A DNA stretch of 64,000 nucleotides from Meira nashicola (taxonomy: Eukaryota > Basidiomycota > Exobasidiomycetes > Exobasidiales > Brachybasidiaceae). The translations under genes and the position numbers were made by a program. The stretch lies in NCBI GenBank assembly GCA_001600355.1, contig BCJU01000009.1:1-64000 (forward strand), given 5' to 3'. This document shows, piece after piece, positions 10,038 to 20,988 of the stretch; positions within the stretch are counted from its first letter, which is position 1; each line of letters begins with the position of its first letter. The notes beneath the pieces were generated by a model. The model saw only the letters and a list, made by a program, of their open reading frames with translations. It was not told the origin of the DNA and searched no databases.

Positions 10038-10895
10038 TCATTGAAGAAACTCTAATAATCTATTTGTAAAGTCGTTGTGGTTCTGGAAGTGACTGCCATG
10101 TCCAGAGTTTGGATAAATGACTAATTGGGAATTTAGTATCTTTTTAGACATTTTATGACTGCCTTTGCTCGGAAGCATGAGATCATGATCCCCATTGACG
10201 ATCAAAGTTGGTTTTCGTATATCTTCTAATTTATGCGGCTTTCCAAGATCCCACTTCGTCAAAGCGATCAATTGTCTCAAGTAGAGTAATAATGAAGGTC
10301 CCGATTCTCGATTTTGCCTTTGTTTGATCGCAGATAAAAACGTTTCAGCTGCTAATTTTCCTGTTTTATTTGGGGGAAAGAAGAGGTAAAATTTTGGATC
10401 ACGAAGAGTAACAAAAGATTTGATAAAAAGCCAAGGAACTCGTAAGAATGAAAGAAATCCTTTACCTCCTTTTGGTCCCGTTCCAACTAAGATTAACTTT
10501 CTAACGAGTTGAGGTGCAAAGATTGTTATTTCTTGCGCAACAAATCCGCCCAAAGAGAATCCAAAAAGATCAACTTGATCATAACCAAGAACATTGATAA
10601 GTTTAATGATATCAAGAGCGATCAGATGAACGGATAATTTTTGTGATCCTGTTGATGATCCTACGCCGCGATAATTTACGGCAATTATATGATGTTTCTC
10701 GGCTAATTTATCTATAATTCTAGGATCAAAATCATCCAAATTTGCACCCCAATGATTCAAAAGAAGGATGGGTGTTGACTTTGTTTGACTTTGCGATTTT
10801 TGACTAAGCTCGCGAATTGCTATAGAGCATTGACCAATATTGATCAATTTATTAGGTGCGTAAATATAGGAAGAGGGTGGAAAAGTGGTTGACAT
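10038..10895 (-). CDS. Alpha/beta hydrolase
   Basis: Single exon of 285 residues from ATG 10895. All catalytic landmarks are visible: the oxyanion-side motif LLLNHWGANLDDF, the nucleophile elbow GFSLGG with Ser, the acid in NGDHDLMLPS and the His in NSGHGSHFQ. It most resembles the haloperoxidase / epoxide-hydrolase-like branch of small soluble alpha/beta hydrolases. No signal peptide, so probably cytosolic. The substrate is unknown. It is convergent with the GPI-anchored gene, leaving 209 bases between stops. Confidence 0.87.
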   Translation of the reverse strand: MSTTFPPSSYIYAPNKLINIGQCSIAIRELSQKSQSQTKSTPILLLNHWGANLDDFDPRIIDKLAEKHHIIAVNYRGVGSSTGSQKLSVHLIALDIIKLINVLGYDQVDLFGFSLGGFVAQEITIFAPQLVRKLILVGTGPKGGKGFLSFLRVPWLFIKSFVTLRDPKFYLFFPPNKTGKLAAETFLSAIKQRQNRESGPSLLLYLRQLIALTKWDLGKPHKLEDIRKPTLIVNGDHDLMLPSKGSHKMSKKILNSQLVIYPNSGHGSHFQNHNDFTNRLLEFLQ

Positions 10896-12946
10896 CTTGC
10901 TTTATGGTACTTTATTCTATTGCAAAAAAAGCAAAGTTATACATCTTCTTTTATATTTTTTCTCGTAATCGTCTTGAGTAGGAAACATGGAATGGATTAC
11001 TTTTTTCCTTATCTCCGTTTCTCAGGCGATCAAAGGTATTTCAGGTCTTAACAATTACCCTAATTTACTGGCAATAAATTGAACTATGTATACAAATACA
11101 TTCATCTTAATCTTTGCTTTTTTTAAGATGCGGTAAGGGACGCGTGTAGCACAAACGAAAGATCTACCATAACAAACACATTTCAAATCAGACTAGCGGA
11201 CACTTTGCGCTACGCTGGGCTGAGCAACAAAAACTACTGTATCTTACCTCCATACACAATCAGCCAATTTAGAAAGCGGGGTATGGTTAGTAAAGATGAC
11301 GGAAATCGGATAATGGAAAGGCGGGGTTATCACTTCTCTACTGAGCATCAAGGTATAGATCTTGGCTTATATATTTAACTGGTCTGGCTTATGGCGATTA
11401 GAAACGATCAGACACATCCTCTCTATAAAATTAAGTATAGATATCGGAGATCGATGTTATGATGTAGTAAAACATGAAAATTGTCTAACCTACAAAATCA
11501 TCTGCCATGTTGAGTGATTATTACTATAAGATTTTATCTTATCTAGGCGCAGCGCATGTACTCTGTAATCTTGAATAGGAAACGCTGGCTAATAATCTTC
11601 TATCTCTTATCTTAGCTTAAAAATGGGTAAAACATAAAGTGGGTTATAGAGTGTGGGTTAAGCGGCTACAGAGGAGAATGTGACTTATCAAGACGTTCAG
11701 TCACTACCAGAGCACACTAAATGTTAAAAGGGTAAAAAAATTGATTGATTGTTAAGAATGAGCGCTAATATAGGGAAAGAATAATATTTTGACGACTTAA
11801 TCGTTTTGACCTTAAAGTTAAGACGACCTCCGATCGGATCTACCTATAGAGTCTTAGCTACGCTATGGTTTAGTATGAAAAGTACTTTTATCAGCGTCGA
11901 GAAAATCAAATGCTGATAGTGGTACTCCTTACTGACAGAGTAAGCAATAAGCCGTTATCATATAAAAATAAAATTTAGGAATAGAGTACTTTTTCCCGAA
12001 TGAAGAAAGGAGAAAAAAGAGTGAGTCTACTAGGCGTTTTATAAGGTATACTAAATTTTTTTTTATATATACCTTAAAAATATAATCTTATATAGTAAAA
12101 TAAAATATGCCGTATAGGCTTTACCATTTTACTGTCGTATTAAGAGCTAGGTTAAATTCTAAATCTTTGATCTTATTTAATGTTAAAATTGTTATATTGA
12201 TCCGATCTCGAAGATCTTTAAAATTTTACTCTTTTCCCTTAAGTTTTTTAGCTTCTTCTCTATATAACCTTTTTACGAGAGATATATAAACTATATAAAC
12301 GTTTTAAACTTGCTCTTTTATACTTTTTTAAGAGAATAAGATATGGTGAGCTTTTTATGGTATTTTATATTATAACTTAATCACCACTCCAGGGTCCCGG
12401 TACCTAATCAACAGCAAGAAATGGACCTCGGATTAGATTAATATGCCCAGCATCAAAGATAGAATAGAAAAGGACCCAGAACCTAGATATACGTGCTTGA
12501 CTTTACGTGATGTTAAATTTTTATACCATCGAACTGGAAGAAATAAGCGGATAAAAGAAAGAATCTTGATGAAATTGAAGTTGTTTTCGTTGAGTCATTT
12601 TTCAGAAGATACTTGGTTTTTAATACATGCATACACGCTAGCCCGTATGCGCCTTTATGCGTGCAGAAAAGAACGTAGACGGAGCCCTGCGTGTTGCTTA
12701 ATGCAGAACTATAGACTATGCATAGTCTAGTGCTATGCAGATGTAATTGTTGATGTACTTTAGGGCACAAGAAAAAGCCTAAGAAATGCCGCAAATAGGC
12801 CGTTTAGTTTCAAATTGTTATTACGTGTATGCATCATGTTCATTTCTCTTTTAGACATGCGTCCCTCGCCCTTGGCTTTTTGCCTCTAAGAGTGTATGAA
12901 AAGTTTAAATTGTAAGTGAAATGGACAGGTACGTATTACAGGTCTA
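10896..12946. other. 2 kb gene-poor, AT-rich region
   Basis: No supported gene. Bases about 12000-12400 are strongly AT-rich and simple in sequence, compatible with decayed mobile DNA. A GCGCAGCGC word occurs at 11546-11558. Short frames at 12443-12794 on both strands resemble nothing known. Confidence 0.35.
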
Positions 12947-14275
12947 TCATGTATATAAACGACGAAAGAAGAAATAGTATACATGTACAAAAGCAGAAAC
13001 GATTGGAAGAGAAAAGGATCGTAATGGAAGTTCATCCTCTACAGCTGCTAAGAGGTATCGTTCGATATTGTCATTTAAACCTCCGGGCAGTTTAAAAGAA
13101 ATTTTCATCATCTCTGACGTCTTTTTCATAAATACTTGCATGCGTGGAAAAAGATCAGATTCGTATAAACCTATTGCACGATAAGCTCCCTTTAAAATTT
13201 CATCCTTGCCCGCCTTGTTTTTGTTATTAAATGGTTTCAAAGCATTGATCAAATGATTTGCTACAGCGCAAACGTCTGCTAATCCTTGATTAACTCCTTC
13301 TCCGGCAAAAGGAGTCATTAAATGGGCAGCATCTCCGATTAAAGTGATTCCTTGTTGAGTCTGCCAACGGAAACCTAGAGGTAGCATGAATAAAGACCAT
13401 GGGCGGGTAGTACTAGTTTCAGATGTTGAAGCTAAAATTGGTTCTAGCAAAACAGGATTCCAACCTCTTAATTTATTCTCCAACACATATTGCTTTGCTT
13501 TTTCTACATTGCTTGTATCAAACGGTAAATTTTCATACCAATCTTTATCTGATCTTTCCGAATCTTCCCAATACACTGCAATTTGCAACTTATCGTCTCC
13601 CATCCTTTGTTGAACAAGCATAGTATGATCATCCAATGCGAAAAGGTTTCCACCTCTGATCAATTTGACGACTTCTGGTGCGACTTTACTTGCTTCTGAA
13701 ATAGTAAAAGAATAACCTGCGACATTTGAATAGATTGGCTTAACATCACTCAGATAGTTTCTAGTTTTGCTCCAAGCACCATCTGCACCAAAAATCAAAT
13801 CACAATCAAAAGAAGTTCCATCACGAAACTGCAGATTAAACTGATTTTTACCGTCGTTGCATTTTTGTACACTTTGTAATTTTTTGTTAAACTTTAGGCT
13901 GACGTTGGTTAAACTTTGAAGAAGTATCTGACGAAGTCTATATCTATCGATCTCAGGTGCCCTTCCACTTTTAGCTTGATCATCACCTTTCATACTGAGA
14001 TACTTTACGAGATTTTTATCAGATAAGATTAGACTTTCCCCGTCATACCTTGCGTATTGTTGAAATTCCGGCCATAAATTTGCCATTTCGATAGCCTTTA
14101 AGCCTGTTTCTTGTCGTAAATCAAGAGTACCTCCTTGCGAACGCACATCAATCTTTTCTTCTGCTTCAAAGATAACGATGTCTAATAAATCGCAAACCGA
14201 AGATTCTTGCAATATTCTTGCCAAAGCACAGCCAACTGGACCTGCTCCGACTATAGCAACTGAAATTTTGCACAT
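12947..14275 (-). CDS. FAD-dependent monooxygenase, TetX-like / aromatic hydroxylase family
   Basis: Single exon of 442 residues, ATG 14275, TGA 12947-12949. The N-terminal FAD-binding GxGxxG is AIVGAGPVGCALA. A middle motif FGADGAWSKTR matches the DG motif, and LIGDAAHLMTPFAGEGVNQG is the GD motif that contacts FAD ribityl and NAD(P)H. Also visible is IDRYRLRQILL, shared with TetX and related fungal flavin monooxygenases. These enzymes hydroxylate aromatic or polyketide-like molecules with NAD(P)H and O2. The last 20 residues are hydrophobic/aromatic (SAFVHVYYFFFRRLYT) and could attach weakly to membranes. It has no recognisable pathway partner next to it; wide gaps lie on both sides. Confidence 0.9.
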   Translation of the reverse strand: MCKISVAIVGAGPVGCALARILQESSVCDLLDIVIFEAEEKIDVRSQGGTLDLRQETGLKAIEMANLWPEFQQYARYDGESLILSDKNLVKYLSMKGDDQAKSGRAPEIDRYRLRQILLQSLTNVSLKFNKKLQSVQKCNDGKNQFNLQFRDGTSFDCDLIFGADGAWSKTRNYLSDVKPIYSNVAGYSFTISEASKVAPEVVKLIRGGNLFALDDHTMLVQQRMGDDKLQIAVYWEDSERSDKDWYENLPFDTSNVEKAKQYVLENKLRGWNPVLLEPILASTSETSTTRPWSLFMLPLGFRWQTQQGITLIGDAAHLMTPFAGEGVNQGLADVCAVANHLINALKPFNNKNKAGKDEILKGAYRAIGLYESDLFPRMQVFMKKTSEMMKISFKLPGGLNDNIERYLLAAVEDELPLRSFSLPIVSAFVHVYYFFFRRLYT

Positions 14276-15425
14276 GTCTTAGATGTTTGTTTGAGATGTT
14301 AATGACAGGAGAAAGATGGTGAAGAAGGAGTGAATGAGAAACGTTTTTGTCTTTCTTATATACGTAAGTACCATGTTATGTACATTGGAAGAAATACTTT
14401 ATTGCCGCGCACTTAATTAATAGGAATTTTCTTAATTCCGCGCTAATATAAACTTGCTCTCGGGCTGAGACACAAAGTTTGAACATGCATGCAAGGATGC
14501 ATTTCCCTGTTCGGTGACAGGACCACATGTGTCAAACTTGTAATACCGTATATATGTGTAACAAGGACGGACCTGTCCGAAAATTTTTGACTTTTGACGA
14601 AATTCCCGCGGCTGGCGTTAATTTTTATGGTGAACCCGAATAAAGCCGTACTCTAGTATTTTGCCCACATACATGCTAAGGCATAGTGAAAACAATCACT
14701 CCTAATCAAGAAGTACAACTGTCACTGTCACTCGTAAACAAGCCTGGTAGAGATAAAGCATAAGAGTAAACCCACATAATCTGCTATCGCGATAAAGCCT
14801 AAAGAACAAACGCCAGAGAGCGTCTATTTTACCAAGATGCAAGCGAGTTTTTAAATCTTGAATAAAGCCCCGCGGAACCGACATTTGACGTGTCGAGCTA
14901 TCAATTGAGTACCACACAGAAATCTGAATCACCGGGGAGTCTGCAAAAAAAAACACTAGAGACTTTTTTTGTTCCTGATGGCGCTAGCAAAATAGGACTT
15001 CCTACAATTTCAAGCTATTCTACTCGGAACTCCGCAACTTTCCACTAAGCAATTTATAGAGACTTGAAATCCGTTACATGGTATTCAGCAAATCATGATA
15101 GAATACATCAATCTAGAAAAATCATATTTTGCAAAGAGTCACTAAAGCTAAACAATGGTATTCCCATCTTTGATTGTTGCAACAATGGCAGGTTTCTTTA
15201 CTAAAAATGGCTTCGAAGGGAAGTTCGTTCTGACAGATCTTGATTGTATACGTATATTGTTGAGAAGTACGTGTCTCCAGGTGCTGTTAATATAGTGTTC
15301 TATATCGAGGTAAAGAAAAAGAAATGATTTATACCTGTGATTTTAGACTTTTTATAAAGATGTGATTTGACTAAAGGGTGTACCAGTAGTGCGGAGATAT
15401 CACCCTCCGAGGTGTACTAGGTGTT

Positions 15426-15538
15426 CAAGGTTTAAACCATTTTCAGAACCTTTACGTGAATAGATGCGAAATAGTGGTCGTTATATTGGAAGGTGTTTAG
15501 GTGCATATTTAGCAGGAAGTGAAGCAAATTTTGCAGCA
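15426..15538 (+). pseudogene. Degenerate fragment of the BPL_N-type gene at 8733
   Basis: About 113 bases align closely with bases 9063-9175 of the intact gene and cover the region around the nucleophile elbow (GRYIG.CLGAYLAGS). Differences include a Trp codon changed to TAG, ggt to agt, gga to gaa, agt to aat and ttg to gtg, mostly G-to-A transitions. Nothing recognisable of the gene continues on either side. It is therefore a truncated, dead duplicate. Confidence 0.85.
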
Positions 15539-15588
15539 TGCGAATGGTGATTTAAGACACGGTAAAAAGAGACGCCTCTTATAAATCG

Positions 15589-15768
15589 TCAACTATTTTG
15601 AGTGCTGTCCTCACGCGGTACTATCGGTCGATGATCAATACTATCTTTCCATAAATACGCTGTACCTAGAACAATCAGTGGACCGCTATACCAGATATAA
15701 GGCTGAAATCTAGGCTTAGTTGCTATATAAACCGCTATTGATGTCACCAGTAATTTCTTTATAGCTTC
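15589..15768 (-). pseudogene. Possible relic of a membrane-protein 3' end
   Basis: Reading the minus strand from 15768 to TGA at 15589 gives about 59 residues that look protein-like, including hydrophobic KLLVTSIAVYIATKP and WYSGPLIVLGTAYLW segments. The frame is closed upstream by TAA at 15769-15771, and the same frame upstream of that stop still reads as hydrophobic protein. No ATG and no family recognised. It may be chance. Confidence 0.22.
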
Positions 15769-15950
15769 TTAAGAGAGTAGGCTAATGCCTGTAAATATGA
15801 AATACCTTGACCTTGTTTCCTTTTCCATCACTCCTTAGATTCCTAGTGAATCGATAGATGAAGAGCTTACCAGTAACCCTACTTAGTCTTGAGTACGATA
15901 GTAAAGAAGGATCAAGGGCAAAAATATAAAATCTAGTATCATGATATATG

Positions 15951-16202
15951 TTGTGAACTAGTATAGTATATTCCGCTAGTCACACCATGATCACGCTACA
16001 CGTGCATGTGCATACTGCTTGCCGCATTCCGTTGGCACTGCATGCGTAAGTCTCACGCACAAACCTCTGACACGTTTGTACACTGATATTCCACATCCAT
16101 CATCCATACAATTTTATCATTATCATCTAATTGTCTGCAGCAGTGCTCGCCCAGTGTGATTGACAACATAATCCCGTCACTCAGATCAAGCGAACACCTT
16201 CA
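15951..16202. repeat. Dispersed repeat, copy 1
   Basis: About 250 bases related to 52041-52274 in the same orientation. Long blocks are nearly identical (around the CGCTAGTCACACCATGATCAC block, TTCCGTTGGCACTGCAT, TGTCTGCAGCAGTGCTCGC, and CACTCAGATCAAGCGAACAC), separated by small indels. No open reading frame is conserved between copies, and no obvious terminal inverted repeats are seen. It may be a short non-autonomous element or part of a duplicated segment. Confidence 0.8.
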
Positions 16203-16499
16203 CTTTTCGGCCTTTGCTAAAGAACGCGTATCCTGCATTTGCGTGGCGCAGCGCAGCGCTATGCAGAAAAACTCACTTGGAGCATTAATTAGTAATCTGG
16301 TATTATTGCTCTTTCCTGACCACATAAGCAGCTATAGGCATCTTTTCAAATTGATTCAATAGTCTTCTTTACATGCTCTATATATCTTTATCAAATTCAA
16401 GTAATTACACTTTTGAACTCGTTCCAAAATCCACCTTAATTCTAATTTCGTGTAAAGACATTATTAATTGGTTGAATGTTTAAGAAACGGAGAATCTGC

Positions 16500-17270
16500 T
16501 TACCATGGCAGTGTTTTGCCATCTGTTGCGTCAATAAAACGTCCTGAATCAGCTTTTTGAGCATTATCGATCAAATTCAGTAACTTTTCCGCGCTTTCTT
16601 TGCTTGTGATGGGTGGATTACTTTTTAACCATTCTCCGAATAAAGGTAATTCTTTTGCTAATCCTAAAACCATATCTGTACCCACTAATCCTGGACTTAG
16701 GAGAAGAGTAATAATTTCTTTGTTCTCATTTGCAATACGAATACCTACCACATTTACAGCTGCTTTACTGAGGCTATACGATAAATTACTCATTGGACTG
16801 TTGACTGCATATTGAAGAGAACCAGCAACTGAAGAGATGATGATGAATTTTGGTAATTTAGACGCGAGAAGTAGGTGTCTGGTTGCCTGAAAAAGTTGTA
16901 AAGGTGCGATTGTGTTGATTTCGATTGCTTGACGAATATTTTGGTCATCTGTCACAAAAGCGCTATCTTGTGAATTATGAATTCCAGCGTTTGCAATTAC
17001 GACGTCAATATGATCGAAGTGAAATTGATTCGAAATGATTTCAATAGACTTTACCGTATCTTCGGGAACGGCAGAATCCAATTTGATCACTTTTAAGTCA
17101 CTAGCTTTGGCTTTTGGAAGTTCATGTAGCTTAACCACATTTGGACTGTTCAGATCACGTACAGTTGCGATCACGGTAGTATTCGGTCTAGCTAAAAGTG
17201 TTTCTACCAACGCAAAGCCAATTCCTCGACTGGCTCCTGTAATAAGAAATACTAGGCTACCGCTGGACAT
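16500..17270 (-). CDS. Short-chain dehydrogenase/reductase
   Basis: Single exon of 256 residues from ATG 17270 (MSSGSLVFLITG..), TAA at 16500-16502. Classical SDR features in order: the cofactor motif TGASRGIG near residue 11, a VIANAGI motif corresponding to NNAG, the catalytic Ser in IISSVAGS, and YSLSKAA, the Y-x-x-x-K pair. The basic residue pattern after beta 2 (TVRDL) suggests NADP. It resembles the C-factor / sniffer-like group of fungal SDRs. The substrate is unknown. Frame upstream of 17270 is open but lacks an ATG, so this start is preferred. Confidence 0.9.
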   Translation of the reverse strand: MSSGSLVFLITGASRGIGFALVETLLARPNTTVIATVRDLNSPNVVKLHELPKAKASDLKVIKLDSAVPEDTVKSIEIISNQFHFDHIDVVIANAGIHNSQDSAFVTDDQNIRQAIEINTIAPLQLFQATRHLLLASKLPKFIIISSVAGSLQYAVNSPMSNLSYSLSKAAVNVVGIRIANENKEIITLLLSPGLVGTDMVLGLAKELPLFGEWLKSNPPITSKESAEKLLNLIDNAQKADSGRFIDATDGKTLPW

Positions 17271-18093
17271 CGTGTGAATCTTATATTGAAAGAAAGAAAA
17301 AGAATTTGAGAATAGCTGTAGTTTATATAGTGTTGTTAACAAAGAAGTGAATATGATGAATAACAGTATTTCGATTTTAGCTACCTCCGCGGATCAGTAT
17401 ATTTAGCTTACTTTAACGCGAGGTAGAAAAATAATACAATTTTTGCCCTATCATTAGGCAGATAATGCTTACTTGCATAGTAATCAAAAATATTCGCGGG
17501 ATTATGCACTTGCCTTAATTCCGACATGTAGCAACAATCACTCATACATCTCGTCTTTCTTTATTTTATCATCGAATATTATATATTTATCAAAGAAGCG
17601 ACTTAAAGAAGTCTCTGTGTACTGCCTCAATTACATAATTTTTAGAATTAGTATAGACGCAGCGCACGAACCTCTGCGTTTGTCCTATAACAATCTGCTA
17701 TCTATCGCGTTTCTCTGTCGTTGATCAAAAAAATTTCGTATACGATATCACGCAGACTAGATATTCGTATAAATATCCTTAAAGCAGTCAATATAGACTT
17801 TAGCGAAAAACTACACGTTTATTCTTTTCAAAAAGGTACTTATCGGAGTGGATAGGAGATAGACTATTCCTTTTTCTTTCATCTATCTTTATTCGTAAGT
17901 CGGATTTAGTCGGTTAGGATTATTGTCATCCTTTGATTACTCTATTTTGTTGGCTAGATTTAATTTAAAATGACTATGAATACCTATAAGACCGCCTTCG
18001 TAACCTTATAAAATTTGACATCGAAAATATGGGTAAAAACATGGCCCGTTATATTATGAGATTCGTATCTGGTTTTTCAATAGAGGCTATTAT
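17271..18093. other. Intergenic
   Basis: AT-rich, no supported gene. A GACGCAGCGCACG word lies at 17656-17668. Confidence 0.3.
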
Positions 18094-20414
18094 TTATGCT
18101 AAAGTAGGGATAAATGTAGCGGTAAACAGAGTAGTTGGCCAAAGAGAAGCCTGTTGAAGGAGTGGATCACTTCGTGTAGCTGTAGATTGAGCTTGGACAC
18201 GTGCTGCAGAATTCGCCGTACTTTGAGGATATTTATCCGAACAAACAGCGACAGGATCAGACGCGCCTTTTGGCAGCATAGTGAAATAGCCGTCGTCGTA
18301 CGTGGTAATTGATAAACTGTTTCGGTAACATTGCAATGCACTTTGATCCGGACTTCCGACCGGAAGCAAGTTGAGCAAATCAATTTGAAAATTAGGGAAC
18401 GGTGCTCCATTCCAATAAGGCGAAATCCGTGCCCCTCCGTCGGTTCCGCAATCATCAATAGCCCATTCCATGGTTAATGCAGTATCGTACGACGTAGGAA
18501 TAAGTTGAATAAAGTTGATTTCACCACAATCTTCTTGTTGAGGTGTCCATGAAAGGTATCCTTCATTTCCGTTGAGAACGGTGCTTAGACGAATACGTTT
18601 GGAATTAGCGATAGGCTCTACCTTTAAGTTAAAGTCTTCATAACAGCTAGATGAAGGTCGATCGTGCGGGATTCGGACGCCCCAAATTCTCGATTCGCCA
18701 TCACTAAAGCAACCATTAGCGCCCGGTGTGCCTGTTGGACCACCTCCACCGTTGCTTGTAGTCGTTGTTGGTCCTTGAGTAGAAGTAATTGTCTGTCCAT
18801 TGCTATTGGTTGTCGTCACAATGACAGGAGGTGGGGGAGGAGGTAGAGGAATAAAGGTTACGGTGCTACCGTCAGAGTTTGTAGCAGGAGGAGGGGCGTT
18901 GCAATAATCAGTCGTACACGTATTTGGAAAAGCACTTGGATTCGCACTAGCCACTGAAACAACAGAACTGGCTTCATTCGCCGCACTTGTCACTTCTGAA
19001 TAGATNGGATCGATTCCATTCACGCTACGATCNAANNNTGCCGCAGCNGCNAAAGCAGCTGCTGCAGCAGAAGAAACAGCNGCGGGTCCGACAAAGTTGT
19101 TGAGAAAATTGAGTGCTTGCGTTGCNGCAGCTAAAGCTTTTTGCGCTGCATTTAAAGCATTATACTTTTGCGGATTGCTTGAATCAAGATCTTTTGCCGC
19201 TTGTTCTGCATCTTCTGCATCTTGTTCTGCATCATTAGCCGTATCTTGAGCCTCTTCATTTGGATCGTCTGGCTCATTATCCAAATCGCACGAATCTTCT
19301 TCTTGTCGCTTAATCAACGTTGGTGCAATAGAATCTAGATGTAAACGAGCGATCAATCCTACTACACTTGGGGAATCTAGAGTTCGTTTCGATTTGACTA
19401 TTGGTGCTTTTAGTTGTTTAGGGGCCGCACGGATAAAGGAGGCAAGACGTTCCGATGTTCTCTCGATTTTCTCAAATTGTGGAATAGGCGTAGCCGTAGG
19501 ACGAACCTTTCTAAAGGGAATAGGAAGTCCGTCAGGTGCATTTCCATTAAATGGCGGTCTTTGGGTTGGAATACAGGTCTGACAGCTTGTTGTCACACTG
19601 GCCGGACAAGTGCATTTAACAGGCTTTCTGTTATACATAAAGGTAGAAGTATCATGATTATATGTTGAAACAACGTCAAGAAAAGGTGTAAGAGGTGGCT
19701 GTGTAGCCGTACGATAAATTGAATGTTCAACGCCATCAATACCTGTCACGATCAACAGTCCATAAGTTGAGGCTTGAGGAGAGTCGTAAGGAGCAGGAGG
19801 AATAATACTCAAGATAAAAGGTCGAGCAAAGTCGTCTGCTTTCGGTAAATCGACCCATGGAATAATTTGACCATTAACCAAATCGGCAGCGTTTAGTCCA
19901 ACAATCATGTTTAAATTACCTTGATATGATTGTTCAAAACCAGGCACACATGTCAATTTGGCACCCGCACCTCCTTCAGCAACAGCGGCGAAAGGAAATT
20001 CGTCACATGTCAATCGCATTTGATAAGGATCAGGGCGAGTTTGATCGCATGAATAAAAGTATTTGCACTTATTTGTAAAGCTATCCTTCCGACCAGGAGA
20101 TCCGCATGCTCCACTCTTTTGCGGCGCATAATTCAACAGTGTCGTATACACTCCATTTGAACCAGGAGCTTCCTTTCCTTCGGCGGAAAGTCGTTGAACA
20201 ATCCCGTCGCAGATAGTAGGAAACATAGCACATAGATAAAGAGTGTAGGGGGTCTATTGGGATCCGAGATAAACGGACCGTCCCCAGCTTGACGGGTTTC
20301 AAGAAAATGAGATTGACCAGGATACTCTTCAAGAACCCATGATTGATTGTCTTCGGTTGCGATGACGGCGCGTACAACCGCAGAAATTAGAAAAAGAGCA
20401 GTTGCGATAATCAT
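18094..20414 (-). CDS. Secreted NucA/NucB-type deoxyribonuclease-domain protein, apparent frame break
   Basis: Starting at ATG 20414 a signal peptide (MIIATALFLISAVVRA) and a short N-terminal region are read in one frame, but from about 20230-20255 the homologous reading continues in another frame and stays open to TAA at 18094. No short GT..AG intron fits between them. The switch coincides with a C5 homopolymer, so either a one-base assembly error or a genuine frameshift is likely. The second part starts with the NucA/NucB nuclease domain (ICDGI, then CDEFPFAAVAEGG and CVPGFEQSYQG). It is followed by a Pro-rich linker, an Ala/Asp-rich coiled-coil-like stretch with several ambiguous bases, Thr/Pro-rich runs, a Cys-rich C-terminal domain of about 200 residues not recognised here, and a hydrophobic tail that could be a GPI signal. 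Fungal NucA/NucB domains also occur fused to GH18 chitinases; no chitinase domain is present here. Expected extracellular DNA hydrolysis is inferred from the family. Confidence 0.72.
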
Positions 20415-20988
20415 AGCGATGCACAATATTAGACAACATAAGTTGATGCTGAACTATTTTTCTTTTTATACCTTTCCCTTAACCATTTCTTTCTCAGAGC
20501 ATAGGGTCTCACTTTAAGTTTACAATACACCTGCAGATAAAGTACGCTAGCTTTCGCGTAGAATCAGTAACACGGTTGAACCGTTATTTTGGATTTCATC
20601 AGCAAAAAAGGGTAGTTTAACAAAGTTTAGGGTCAACAGAATTTATATCAGTGTACAAGCAAGTAAATGCATTATGCAAGAGATGTGCATAATTCGCCAA
20701 CGATAGTTCGATGATGCGGATAGCGGGATTGAATAGGTCGCAACGTATTATACCTATCGATCTGATTGCGTACTATCGGCGCCGTTCTAAAGGTAGGGGC
20801 AAAAACCACGAGGTGCGAGAATTATACAATGCCAGCCACAAAATCCCGCTGGCAGCTAGTCTGAGAAAACAAAAAAGAGGTTTCCTTGGTCTATGCATAA
20901 TATGACTCATTTATTCAAAAACAATTATAATAATGAAAGTTTTTAAATGACATATTAAAAATCCCACTCGTTTTCATTGATCCAAGGA
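20415..20988. other. Intergenic
   Basis: Promoter side of the nuclease gene and 3' side of the next gene. No gene seen. Confidence 0.3.

Larger units (their letters stand above)
14276..16499. other. 2.2 kb gene-poor region with gene fragments and a repeat copy
   Basis: No intact gene. It contains a degenerate copy of part of the BPL_N-type gene (15426-15538), a possible membrane-protein relic on the minus strand (15589-15768), one copy of a dispersed repeat (15951-16202), and a GGCGCAGCGCAGCGCT string at 16245-16260. This looks like an accumulation zone for duplicated or decaying DNA. Confidence 0.5.

Noticed and set aside
11880..12400. Decayed retrotransposon
   Set aside because: AT-rich and degenerate, but no reverse transcriptase, integrase or terminal repeat could be read.
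12443..12794. Overlapping open frames on both strands as a small gene
   Set aside because: No homology, no domain, no signal peptide, and both strands are equally open; this looks like chance.
16156..16362. Small protein conserved with the frame at 52076-52300
   Set aside because: Similarity comes from the DNA repeat; the frames diverge by indels and do not keep a common protein.
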